Shown here: positions 11,966 through 21,571 of the stretch, one piece after another
How the letters are laid out: each line of letters opens with the position of its first letter
Numbering within the stretch: the stretch's first letter is position 1
Origin: Nemertoderma westbladi
Lineage: Eukaryota > Xenacoelomorpha > Nemertodermatida > Nemertodermatidae
DNA: 61,167 bases
Direction of reading: 5' to 3'
Assembly (NCBI GenBank): GCA_032718475.1
Contig: JAUCBJ010007094.1
Location: 1 to 61,167 of the forward strand
Made by a program: the position numbers and the translations under genes
The notes under the pieces: model-generated
Told to the model about the DNA's origin: nothing
Database searches by the model: none
What the model saw: the letters and a program-made list of their open reading frames with translations, nothing else

Positions 11966-14057
11966 AATGAATGTTGCGGATAATCGCATAAACTCTGAAT
12001 AATAAATATTACGCTACGCGTACAAACTACTCAAACAAAATACAGACCGAACACTGACAGACTACTATCAAGCCTAAACAAACTACGGTATATGCAGACT
12101 CCGAAATGATTAGGGAGTATGCGCTCTATCCCAGTAGTGCGACTTATTCTTTAGTTGGGGGTTTACCTTACAGCGTTCGCTGCCCCTACTGCCTAACCGT
12201 ACTTAATCGGACAGATGATCTACACACGCAGCAATCCGTTCAGACCTAATAACAGCCAGACAACTATCCAGCCTACAAATTATTTAAATAAAATTATACG
12301 CTACCCGTACAGACTTACACAAACAAAGTACAGACCAAACGATGGCAGACTACTCTCAAGCCTAAATAAACTACAGGACATGCAGACTCCGAAATGATTA
12401 GGGAGTATGCGCTCTAACCCAGTAGTGCGACTTATTCTTTAGTTGGGGGTTTACCTTACAGCGTTCGCTGCCCCTACTTCCTAACCGTACTTAATCGGAC
12501 AGGTGATCTACACACACTGCAACTCGTTCAGACTTAACAGCAATCAGACAACAGCTCAGCCTACAAATTGTCTGTACAATCTGATCAGGCTTACACGCCT
12601 TCTGTTCAATACTGGCCTACAAACAAATAAAACTTGACAGAAATAAGTAAAAATCTCAATAAAAAACCAGGGCGGGCCCTCCCTGATTAATTATTAAGGC
12701 CTACCGGTATATAACTATCAAAATCGAATAATACTGCTGTACCTGTACTGCTGTAGGTACCGGTCCGGGTGGTTAGGTAGTCAGGCCTACTGGGTACCGG
12801 TTGCCGGTACCTCAGCTTTATTGCCTACTGCAATACAGAGGCATATATCCTTTAATGTTCGCGCTTTCAGACCTTTGGCAGTTTAACCCGCCAAATTAAG
12901 ATGTCTTCTAGATATTAAATCGCTTTTTAGCCTATGACAAGTATTTGATTCACTACACTAGTCGAAACCAATCCGTGCGCGACCATTCACCCGCTGGATA
13001 TTCCCGGGAGATTGGGTTCGACGGTTTAATTTTATTGCTATGTAAGTTTAATGTATTATTCGACTGACAGTATTATATAATCTCTGACAATATTATTTAC
13101 CTTCGGGAATATTAACAGTTCCTTTAGGACGTGGCGCTTTATCTATATAAACAGAGTTATGACTTAAACTACTCACAACGATATGGCTTAATTATAATTC
13201 ACATATATGGCGCATTCTTTAGGAATTGCTTCTTTAACAGACTCGCTCATACGCAATGCTGCACAATACTGCACACTAATCTGCCAATCTTCACTGATTT
13301 TAGTCACATATAAAAGGAACACAGACTGACTCATGTAGGGTCTATCAAATAACATTAGATTCACTTCAAACCACTTTAACATAAGTCACAATCGTTATTG
13401 GTAACCTTTCTCTCTTACCTTCGGTATATCAAGAATATTGGGTGTCGGGGTTATTTCTCGTTATTCCAATATAATAATTCATCAACAAATATAATGAATA
13501 ACCGACAACAAATAGCAGTATGCAGTATTCACAGATCAATCGTGCCAGTTTGTTTTGATATTTACAGAGTTTAAAGCCAGGTTGTTTGATGCGTAATTGC
13601 AGCCAGTTAAAGGATATATGTCCTTGTAATTAAACCTACTAGTGTTGAGCTAAAAAGCATAAAACATAAAACACTACAAAGCCGTTCTTTCGTGGCTTTG
13701 AAAAACTCGTGACTACTGCTCTATACGAGGATACCAACTCCCTTATTCCACGAAGCTCCCGTTCAACACAGAGAAAGAGCAGTGAGATAGGAAATTTTCA
13801 GTTCAGTACTCTGTGATAGGTCAAAATCAAGGCTAACTCAAATTCTATTGGGAGATACAAAACAAGGCTATGACGCAACCTCCCTAGGCTTGTTGGCCGA
13901 TTAAACAGAGCCCAGATGCCTGCGTACAGCAAATCAGCCAATAAGCTGGTAACTTGCACTATTTTTAGCTGTAGATCACTTTGAGAGTATTCTTAGCGAC
14001 TGGGGGGGAACTGGCCAACAAGGCAAACGAATCAGTTATCCCACAAAAGCTTTTACA
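11966..14057 (-). repeat. 3' LTR of the BEL element (2092 bp)
   Basis: Nearly identical to 28239-30330 at a constant offset of 16273. On the minus strand it begins TGTAAAAGC after a purine tract. It contains a tandem duplication of about 288 bp: GACTCCGAAATGATTAGGG occurs at 12097 and 12385, each followed by the same GTTCGCTGCCCC segment. TACCGGTA palindromes occur near 12718 and 12795. Short frames inside it have no recognisable product and recur in the other LTRs; I treat them as noncoding. Confidence 0.92.
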
Positions 14058-14066
14058 CCGCTCCCA
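14058..14066 (-). other. Polypurine-tract-like sequence next to the 3' LTR
   Basis: On the element's strand this reads TGGGAGCGG directly before LTR start TGTAAAAGC. A purine-rich tract in this position normally primes plus-strand DNA synthesis in LTR retrotransposons. One pyrimidine interrupts it and it is short, so the call is positional. Confidence 0.5.
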
Positions 14067-14135
14067 GAAAATGGGATTTAAGTCTATAAAATATACAAAA
14101 GCACAGTTTCTAAAATATAAAAATACTCTAAACAG

Positions 14136-14342
14136 TTAGACTTTCTTGCGCGGACGGCGTTTACGCAGTTTCTTGAGGCTAGCAAGAGTCCTTTTCTCTT
14201 TGGGGAGAGCCACTTTACGAGGAGGGCTGTAGCTCCTAGGCGAAGGGTGCAATATGATTGCATTAGAAGGTTTGGATTTACGGTCGGTGTCTCGTCCATT
14301 TCGATATGCTTCTCCTCGAGCTGATTTTCCTCCGCTTGTCAT
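14136..14342 (-). CDS. Small basic ORF (68 aa) in the BEL 3' region, unknown
   Basis: A 68-residue frame whose ATG overlaps the stop of the preceding ORF as ATGA (14342-14339). It is strongly basic, especially at the C-terminus (KEKRTLASLKKLRKRRPRKK), as expected of a nucleic-acid-binding or nuclear/nucleolar-targeting tail. No family is recognised. The ATGA arrangement could be termination-reinitiation, a programmed or accidental frameshift within one ancestral 190-residue protein, or chance. A different frame over the same DNA (14084-14299) is also open, so the true frame is uncertain. It lies just inside the 3' LTR, where accessory ORFs of retroelements usually sit. Confidence 0.4.
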   Translation of the reverse strand: MTSGGKSARGEAYRNGRDTDRKSKPSNAIILHPSPRSYSPPRKVALPKEKRTLASLKKLRKRRPRKKV

Positions 14343-14716
14343 GGGATACGTTCGTCCAAAACTCTCGCAGAGAATGATAGAATGGTAGGATATTTCAATC
14401 GTACCATTTCCCTTTTGGTGTCGACATTGTCCGTATCGTGTAGATCGATAGGATGACCAGTAGTTAAGAAGCCCATATACGTACCATTACGCTGCGTATA
14501 TCGAGCAGCGAATTTTCTATAGTCCAACTCACGCGTGAGCTGCTCTTGGGACATTGGCGGTTCGATATAACGACCATCGTCCTCCGCAGCAGTTGGACTA
14601 ACGTCGCCGCGTATTAAGCTATCAACAAACGCTTGTAAAGTAGAGTATATCGCTCCCCGATACCAAGACCATCTTCTATCAACTCCGTCATATCTGCTAT
14701 ATATGAGTTTATCCAT
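14339..14716 (-). CDS. ORF of unknown function (125 aa) downstream of pol
   Basis: A 125-residue frame with a natural-looking start (MDKLIYSRYDGVDRRWSW) and mixed composition rich in Asp, Arg and Tyr, with no low-complexity bias. There is no signal peptide, membrane segment or cysteine pattern, so it is not an obvious envelope protein. It is followed with ATGA overlap by a 68-residue basic ORF. It is 1.6 kb downstream of the pol stop, so it would need its own promoter, a spliced RNA, or reinitiation; splice-donor consensus sites in gag make a spliced RNA conceivable. I do not recognise the family. It may be a captured host sequence or an accessory gene of this BEL lineage. Confidence 0.5.
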   Translation of the reverse strand: MDKLIYSRYDGVDRRWSWYRGAIYSTLQAFVDSLIRGDVSPTAAEDDGRYIEPPMSQEQLTRELDYRKFAARYTQRNGTYMGFLTTGHPIDLHDTDNVDTKREMVRLKYPTILSFSARVLDERIP

Positions 14717-16344
14717 ATTATAATGAGTTTATATTTAGGCGAGCGGGCGTCGCTGCCTACCTCAATCAACCCCCGGACAGTACGAGATCCTCAGCGCCGA
14801 TGTGTCGTCGTCGCTGTACTTTCACCAACGACGTAGCCGCACAACGACAACGACAACCGGCACAAGTCACTCGACTGTCCGTCCCAAAGTCTTAGATGTA
14901 CTTCAGGTTTTCCTTGGAGAGTTAGGTTACTTTTACGATTGCGACTGGCTACTGTAAACACACCTTAGCAGTAACATTCACCTATAAACTCACAAATACC
15001 ACACACACAACTTGTCACAAATTACACACATTCGGGCCATTTGTCCGTTAGTCAATGCCTTCCAGAATGTCACTGTATTAGTATGTATCCTGGGATACTA
15101 GTAGTGCGCTATTTATTCCCTATGCTATTCAATGGGACAAGCTTTCTATTGTTCTTTTAACTCAATTCTAATTCTAGCGTGGTTGTTGCTATGGTGACAT
15201 TATGCAAAGCTAGCGGTAGAATTAGGGTAGTTCCAATGCATACAGATCTGGGATGTTATTTAATAGTATTCTTTAATAGTCAATGTTCTGTTTTATACAT
15301 GACTTTATGAATTTTATCGGCTATTGACTATGTTTGGGAGACTTTCACACACTCATACGCATGATAAGATAAATCTCCGCTCCCTTGATCTATTAATTAA
15401 TGAAATTTTGGGAACTTTATAAATTGCGTAAAAATGGCAATTTATTAAATTCATTAAAAGGCATGAATTTAAATTTATTCCCTGAAATTTTATTATTTGA
15501 CAACTAAATGGACATATTTTGATTCTAGAACATGTCTGGGGACACAAGATCCTTAATTCTATGACAATTGTCTTTTTAAGAATATCGGTAAATGCTACGA
15601 TATCTTAATTGACTAGAATTATTGCAGGATCTGAATTTTACAGATTTTGATTTATTAGATTTTGCAAATATTAATTAATTAATATTTGAGATGGGCACCG
15701 ATTTATTCCAGAACTTGTCTGGGGACGTTAACCACTGATTCTAGAATTTGTCTTTCAAGTATATCGGTGGGTGCCGCGATATCTTAATCGACTAGAATTA
15801 CAGATGGTCAAAGGGTTTAACAGATTTATTTTGCGTTATACGCTACTGTTAAAGGGACATCACGCTACTATATGTATTATTTAATATACGGTATGAGAGC
15901 AATATCGCACGAAGCAATGTCAGTGTGAAGAGGCAAGTCGTTTCCAAGGTCTACCCAGAGCTTGGTTTAGCCGAGACACGAGGATCTGAACTTTGCATTC
16001 CTAATACTCTGCCTACCAATAATACTAAATATAGTAGTGGCTTTATTGTACTTTAATAAGTACGGACATTTCATCTTACTGTAGTTACGTATTTATAATA
16101 TAATACGGACAGTAAGGAAAGAGAAAAAATAATTATTTCTTCGCCGTCTCACTAAATATAATATAAGTAATTACGTACGTAATAAACACGAATATATTGC
16201 ACTATTCTACAAAATAATCGCCAAAATAATATTCTACTAAATTAAATAAAACGATTATAATAAAATTACATAGTAATACATACATAAATATAAAATGATA
16301 AAATAATATAAAATAATAGAGTCACACGCCCACTCCGAACGATA
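14717..16344 (-). other. BEL 3' untranslated region with a 183-bp direct repeat
   Basis: No convincing frame. The part near 14740-14930 is GC-richer (GGCGAGCGGGCGTCGCTGCC, then ACGACAACGACAACCGG) and lies just 5' of the 125-aa ORF, so it could be its promoter or leader. An imperfect direct duplication spans about 15520-15810: AGAACATGTCTGGGGAC recurs as AGAACTTGTCTGGGGAC 183 bp later, each followed by a related ATATCTTAATYGACTAGAATT segment. The rest is AT-rich. Confidence 0.5.
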
Positions 16345-19300
16345 TTAAGTTGGGGAGTCCCTAGATGTCGGTTGGATTAGGGAAGTGGTCGTGGGAAGAG
16401 TTTCTTGCCTTCCATAGTTTCCGGAGAGCTCTCTGTCTCTTTCCAGTAAACATAAACGTCCCACTGGGCGATTGAGCTGTTGAGTCTCAAAGACTATCCC
16501 TGGTTTCTTAAAGTTCCGCCGCATGACGACGAGCTCTACTGATCGCACCAAACCATCGCTCGAGATATAAGTCTCGATGATACGTCCTGTTTGCCATCGC
16601 TTACGTGGGAGATCGGGGTCCACAATAAGCACCATGTCTCCCGCGCTGACGTTTTCTTGCTGCGCAAACCACTTAGTTCGAAGTTGTAGAGTGGGCAGGT
16701 AATGTTTCTCGAAATGGTCAGCGAAACGACGGGATAGCAACTGCATAAGTTGCCAGGTTCGACGGCAGTACTCGTCTCCGTCGGTGATCTCCGATCGTGG
16801 GAGCATGGCTACGGGCTTCTTCAGTAGAAAGTGCGCGGGTGTTAGCGCTTCCAGGGAATCAGGATTTGAAGAGACTGGCATAAGCGGTCTTTCGTTGAGA
16901 TAGGCGGCGATTTCCTCCATTAACGTCCGCAATAGTTCGTCGGTGAGATAAGCGCGACAAGGCACAATAAAGTGGAACGATCTCATCGTGTTACTGGTTC
17001 CGAAGCGAGCGATCTGTCGTCGTAAACTCAACACGAAGCTGTTGGTGGATAGATCGTTTACCATATCGAGATGGATAGCTCTACAAGTCATACAAACGAA
17101 GATGACACACCATCTCTTGACTATAGTCCGGGCACGATATACTTCAATAGGGCCAAATAAATCCACACCGGTATTAGTAAAGGGTGGTTCATAGAAGCTT
17201 ACTCTTTCCCTAGGTAATTCTGCCTCTCGCTGTGTTAAAGGCCTACTGAATGCTTTCCTACAGGGTATGCAGTTCCTAAGAACTTGGTTCAGAGCCCTAC
17301 GAGGTTTATAAAAATAGTAGCGAGTTCGAATTTCGCTAAGAACTCGTTCTCTTCCAGCATGATACAGTTTGCTATGAACATCTACAATCATCTTGATTTG
17401 TATGTCAAGATTTCTAATGAGGATGGGAAACTTAGTGTCAAAGGATAATGGAGCGTTGGTCAATCTATCTCCAACACGTATTAACCCATCTATCATGGTA
17501 CTAGAGAAGCGATCCCTTAAGCGCATCTGTGGATTTCTTAACAACAGTAAATACTTATCGGAATCCTCATAGCATTGTAGGAGTCTCAGCATCTGTTTGT
17601 TGGTTTCATCATGCTCCTGGTAACTGATCTTTTCCTTTAGAAACCTGTCGGGTATCTTGTATTTAGGAAGATCTTTAATAACATGGACTCGTGCAGATGT
17701 TGATGGAGCCTCATCACTATGAGTCTTTGTCCCGGAGTAACGATGATGAAAACATCGTTTCAAATAGGTAACCGCTTTACAGAGCCGATTCCAGGAACTG
17801 TAGTGACGTATCGCTCTCTGCAAGAGAGGTGAGAGTCCTTGCGAAATATCTGGTATTCCAGATTTCCAATCCTTGTCACGGATTTCCAAGACTTCTTTAG
17901 CCGTGGCAGTGGGTTTCTGATCCAAAGCATCATCTCCGGAAGTAAATAATACAGATAGATCAACCGCAGGTTTAAACAACTTCGATTTACTCGCTCGAGT
18001 TTTGGGTTTAACTTTCTCCGCTCCCTTGGCCTGTCTGATCTCTGCTGTTGTGAGATGGGGAGGCCATTCTTCTTCTTCCCTGTAGAGAAAGTCGGGTCCT
18101 CCTAACCATTCAGGAGTATTTACCAATTCCTTTGGAGTCGCTCCTCGGGACGCGATGTCTGCTGGATTAATCGTTCCGGGGCAATGTCTCCATTGGTCCA
18201 TCGTCGTGCGACTAAGTATGATGGCTACTCTGTTGGTAACGAAGACGCTGAACTGACAGACTTCATTGGTTATATACTCTAACACGAGTAAAGCGTCGGT
18301 CCAATAGACAGTTTTCTCTAATGGATAGTCAATCTGTTCGGCTACATTCCGGCCGATGGCTGTAGCGTATAGAGCCGCTTTTAACTCCGCTCGAGGAACT
18401 TTCAACTTGTTGTTGATTAATGCCTTAGAAGTAACCAAGGCGACTTTGATTCCATCCGGAGTTTCCACTCTTAGGTAGGCTACTATACCGATTCCCATAT
18501 CGCTGGCGTCTCCAAACACATGGAGTTGATAGGAATACGTAGGGAGAACATGACCAAAATATGAACGGGAAATTATAAAATCCTCGATCGCTGGTAGAGA
18601 ACCTTCCCATTTCATCCACTTCTTCAATAATTCTCCCTTAAGTGGATCGTCCCATGAGTGGTTTTCAAGCCACATTTGTTGTACCAAACTTCGAGCAATC
18701 AATATAACTGGGCTAATAAATCCCAATGGATCGAAATAAGTGCTCAGTATACTTAAGCAAATTCGTTTGGTTCGAACTGGATTATCTCGCTGTTTTAGTT
18801 GGAAAAACAGGATATCTCGCTCTGTGTCCCATTTCAAGCCGAGTGTCTTGGTCTCTGGCAGATCATCTTTGATCAAATCGAGATCTTTCGCTCCGCGATC
18901 TTCCGCAGGGATCGACTCCAGAAACTCACGGGAGTTGCTGGTGAATTTGGTTAATCGAAATCCACCTCTTTTTAAGCACTCTATCATTCCTTTAGCGACC
19001 TCAATGGCTTCCTCAACTGAAGGGAGGGACTTCAGATTGTCGTCCATGTATATGTCTTTTTTGATGTTGTCGATTACTTCCTTAGAGAATGCCTCTTGAT
19101 TGTCCTCTGCAGTAGTACGCACTACCGAACAGGCGTTGGAAGGGCTTGAGATTATCCCAAAGGCCTGGATGGTCATCCAGTACTCCACCGGTTTCTGGTT
19201 GAGGTCTCCTTCGGGCCACCATAGAAATCGTAAGCTATCCCGATCCCTATCCAACACTTTGACTTGTAAGAACATGCCTTCTATATCGGAGGCGAAAGCA

Positions 19301-20337
19301 ATCGAATATTGTCTCAATCTTAAAAGAATTCCCAACAAAGATTGAAGTAAGTTGGGTCCGGGTAACAGTTCAGAGTTAAGGGATTGACCCATGTAAAGAG
19401 CGGAGCCATCAAACACTACTCTCACTTCATTAGGTTTACCGGGTTTCGGAACGTAATGGTGAGTTAAATAATACGTTCTTTCAGTCACAGGTGTTTCTTC
19501 CGGTACCCTCTCCGCGTATCCCTTATTAATAAATTTTTCCAGCTGTGTTTGATACATTGCTTTAGCTGATGAATTAGCCGTAAGGCGTCGATGGAGTTGC
19601 GCGATTCTTTTTTCCGCCAAAGGTCTGTTATTGATGAACTTCGGTTCTTTCTTGCGGAAAGGTAAACCAACTTCATACCTACCTTGATCTTTGAGGAAAC
19701 ATGTAGTTGTCTCTTGGATCTGCTTGGCCCTTTCCTCTTCCACCGACAAGGCTTTATCGTAGGAATTGGGCTCTACCGCCTCTTGCGTAAAGAATCGTAC
19801 AGCATGTTCATCCCGAATCTTGGCATTATGACGCTCAATGACGTCATTTAACTCGTCGTTATAAGCTTCTCGTTCAGATGGATAGAGAAGTTGACATAAG
19901 TTCACTTGGTTTTGCCAAGCCTCGTTTTCCTTAAGGAGATCAATGGTATTCTCCTCATCAAAAAGCTGGTGAACATCGTCGTTATCTGAGGAGTATGGAA
20001 TTCCCTCAGTTGAATCGTCTCCCTCACTAGCATCATCTTCCCATTCACTCACCTGGTAGACTCTCTCTTGCGGCAGTCTTTCTCTGAGTGTTCTACGGGA
20101 AGGGCCAGTAAAGTACCAACCTACTCTAGTTCTTACCGCATAGGTCTGTAGGGGCTGCGGTTGAACAGGCCGTTTCTCTAACGTCTCCAGCGCCTCATGC
20201 GCGTTTTGGCCAATGAGTATTTGCACTCCAGGATAATCAGTCTGAAATCGAGGTATGTTAAGATGTTGGATGCTCTCATCCTCGTCCCAATTATAAAGGT
20301 CTGCTTGAGTAGTAGCGAAGTTCTTTATAGCCACCAT
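16345..20337 (-). CDS. pol: BEL/Pao pol: protease C-terminal part, RT, RNase H, integrase (centre deleted)
   Basis: An open frame of 1330 residues from the first ATG (20337); the frame continues upstream through AAA-GTG to the gag stop at 20346-20344, so gag and pol share one reading frame. The first ~70 residues (QILIGQNAHEAL, then GWYFTGP) look like the C-terminal half of the BEL aspartic protease. RT follows, with VRVVFDGSA, a FLWWPEGD segment and the YMDD catalytic box near residue 430. RNase H follows near residue 600 (FGDASD, RAELKA, TDALL, NPADIASRG). Integrase has the zinc-binding part (HSKLYHAG, then CIPCRKA near 1020) and the first core acidic residue (GVDLFGP near 1060). The segment that should carry the second Asp and the Glu is missing: ARFGTSNTMRS runs directly into FHFIVPC and then the conserved YLNERPL region. 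A C-terminal DUF5641-like domain (GRIIETY, GLVRSVEL) is intact. RT and RNase H look functional; integrase cannot be. Confidence 0.93.
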   Translation of the reverse strand: MVAIKNFATTQADLYNWDEDESIQHLNIPRFQTDYPGVQILIGQNAHEALETLEKRPVQPQPLQTYAVRTRVGWYFTGPSRRTLRERLPQERVYQVSEWEDDASEGDDSTEGIPYSSDNDDVHQLFDEENTIDLLKENEAWQNQVNLCQLLYPSEREAYNDELNDVIERHNAKIRDEHAVRFFTQEAVEPNSYDKALSVEEERAKQIQETTTCFLKDQGRYEVGLPFRKKEPKFINNRPLAEKRIAQLHRRLTANSSAKAMYQTQLEKFINKGYAERVPEETPVTERTYYLTHHYVPKPGKPNEVRVVFDGSALYMGQSLNSELLPGPNLLQSLLGILLRLRQYSIAFASDIEGMFLQVKVLDRDRDSLRFLWWPEGDLNQKPVEYWMTIQAFGIISSPSNACSVVRTTAEDNQEAFSKEVIDNIKKDIYMDDNLKSLPSVEEAIEVAKGMIECLKRGGFRLTKFTSNSREFLESIPAEDRGAKDLDLIKDDLPETKTLGLKWDTERDILFFQLKQRDNPVRTKRICLSILSTYFDPLGFISPVILIARSLVQQMWLENHSWDDPLKGELLKKWMKWEGSLPAIEDFIISRSYFGHVLPTYSYQLHVFGDASDMGIGIVAYLRVETPDGIKVALVTSKALINNKLKVPRAELKAALYATAIGRNVAEQIDYPLEKTVYWTDALLVLEYITNEVCQFSVFVTNRVAIILSRTTMDQWRHCPGTINPADIASRGATPKELVNTPEWLGGPDFLYREEEEWPPHLTTAEIRQAKGAEKVKPKTRASKSKLFKPAVDLSVLFTSGDDALDQKPTATAKEVLEIRDKDWKSGIPDISQGLSPLLQRAIRHYSSWNRLCKAVTYLKRCFHHRYSGTKTHSDEAPSTSARVHVIKDLPKYKIPDRFLKEKISYQEHDETNKQMLRLLQCYEDSDKYLLLLRNPQMRLRDRFSSTMIDGLIRVGDRLTNAPLSFDTKFPILIRNLDIQIKMIVDVHSKLYHAGRERVLSEIRTRYYFYKPRRALNQVLRNCIPCRKAFSRPLTQREAELPRERVSFYEPPFTNTGVDLFGPIEVYRARTIVKRWCVIFVCMTCRAIHLDMVNDLSTNSFVLSLRRQIARFGTSNTMRSFHFIVPCRAYLTDELLRTLMEEIAAYLNERPLMPVSSNPDSLEALTPAHFLLKKPVAMLPRSEITDGDEYCRRTWQLMQLLSRRFADHFEKHYLPTLQLRTKWFAQQENVSAGDMVLIVDPDLPRKRWQTGRIIETYISSDGLVRSVELVVMRRNFKKPGIVFETQQLNRPVGRLCLLERDRELSGNYGRQETLPTTTSLIQPTSRDSPT

Positions 20338-21571
20338 TTTCACTTACCTGATGCTGTGTTCTCCTAGTTCGTCTTGTGGGGTGGACAACGCGCCTACATA
20401 ATAATCAGCTGTTATTGTAGATTTCCAAACTTGCATTATGCCAGACATGTTGAGCTTAGTTTGGAACTTGAGTTGTCCAGCAAATATATCTTCGGCTAGC
20501 TCTTTGTCGATGAATGTTCCTGTACTACCGGAGTCGAGGAGGGCGTTCACTACATAACTCCTCTTAGGTCCGTGAACCCTCACCTGCACCACAGGAAACT
20601 CTCGGATCCCTACATTTGAAGATGGCTCTTTCCAAGATGGTTGTCGTTCAGAAGTAGTTAGAGTAAAGTCGTTGTCTGGATCCTTTTCATATGTGAGTGC
20701 TCGATACACTGCGGTATTTATCATGTAACAGGATTCGTTTTCGTCGGAGAACTCATCTGTATAGAATCCTTCCATCTCAGATTGATCAGTGTCGTTCACA
20801 TCACTGAATTGGACATGTAACTCGGAATCACTTACCTGATTCGGACTATTTCGATCGAATTCAGCGTGCAACAAGATATGATGTTTCGCACCACACTTTG
20901 CACATCTTATGTCCGAGAAACAGGTTCGCCGTTGGTGTCCTTGTCTGAGGCAATTATAACATAACCGCTTATCCCACATAACTTCGCGTCTCTCCGTTAA
21001 TGATTTCTTTAGAAATTCATCACACCTATTCAAATAGTGGGTCCCGTCACACAGCGCACATTTTGATTTGATGTTACTTACCTTATTCTGAGTCACATTG
21101 TGTACACTTGCCCTTTCTTCGGGTTTTCTCACCTGAATTCTCTTGGGAGACGTGGGAGGAGTTTTTCTTACCTGTTCCCTCCTGTCATTTGTTCGAGACT
21201 TAAATTTACTTACCTGATCTTTAGGCATTTTATTCACGTAATAAGATCTATCCGTGTCCTTCCCGCTATCTTCTCCTTGAGAAGTCTGGCTTTCGCCGTC
21301 ATCGGTATAACATACTGGTGTTATTTTTCTCCTAGAGACGGGTTTTTCACTTACCTTGTTTTCCGGTGTTTTCTCCCTAGACTGTTTCAGGAGCTGTAAT
21401 TTCACTTCTCCATCTAGGAATGACATGAGATCAGCCATGGTAGGGTCTCGCCGTTGTTGTTCCATCATATATAACACTTTCTTATCCCAGCGTGTACCTA
21501 CTCCACCTTTAGGTAAAGTAGAAGCCACTGCTCTAATAACCATAGTGTTCTGATACTCATGAGACTTACCT
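20047..21571 (-). promoter_or_regulatory. Cluster of 5' splice-site consensus motifs in the BEL sense strand
   Basis: On the transcribed strand AGGTRAGT occurs seven times (plus-strand positions 20047, 20342, 20830, 21076, 21208, 21349, 21564) and AGGTRAGA twice (21127, 21166) within 1.5 kb. Eight of nine sit in the same codon phase and encode Q/K-V-S/R tripeptides or, at 20342, the gag stop codon. They match U1-binding donor sites. Whether any is used is unknown; a repeated peptide motif is an alternative cause. Confidence 0.55.

Noticed and set aside
12215-13382. 60-64 aa ORFs recurring in the LTRs
   Set aside because: They recur only because the LTR is present three times; no recognisable domain and no coding-like composition.
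20341-20343. GTG as the start of pol
   Set aside because: Eukaryotic initiation at GTG is unlikely and the frame is continuous with gag; the first ATG is at 20337, and readthrough or splicing is more plausible.
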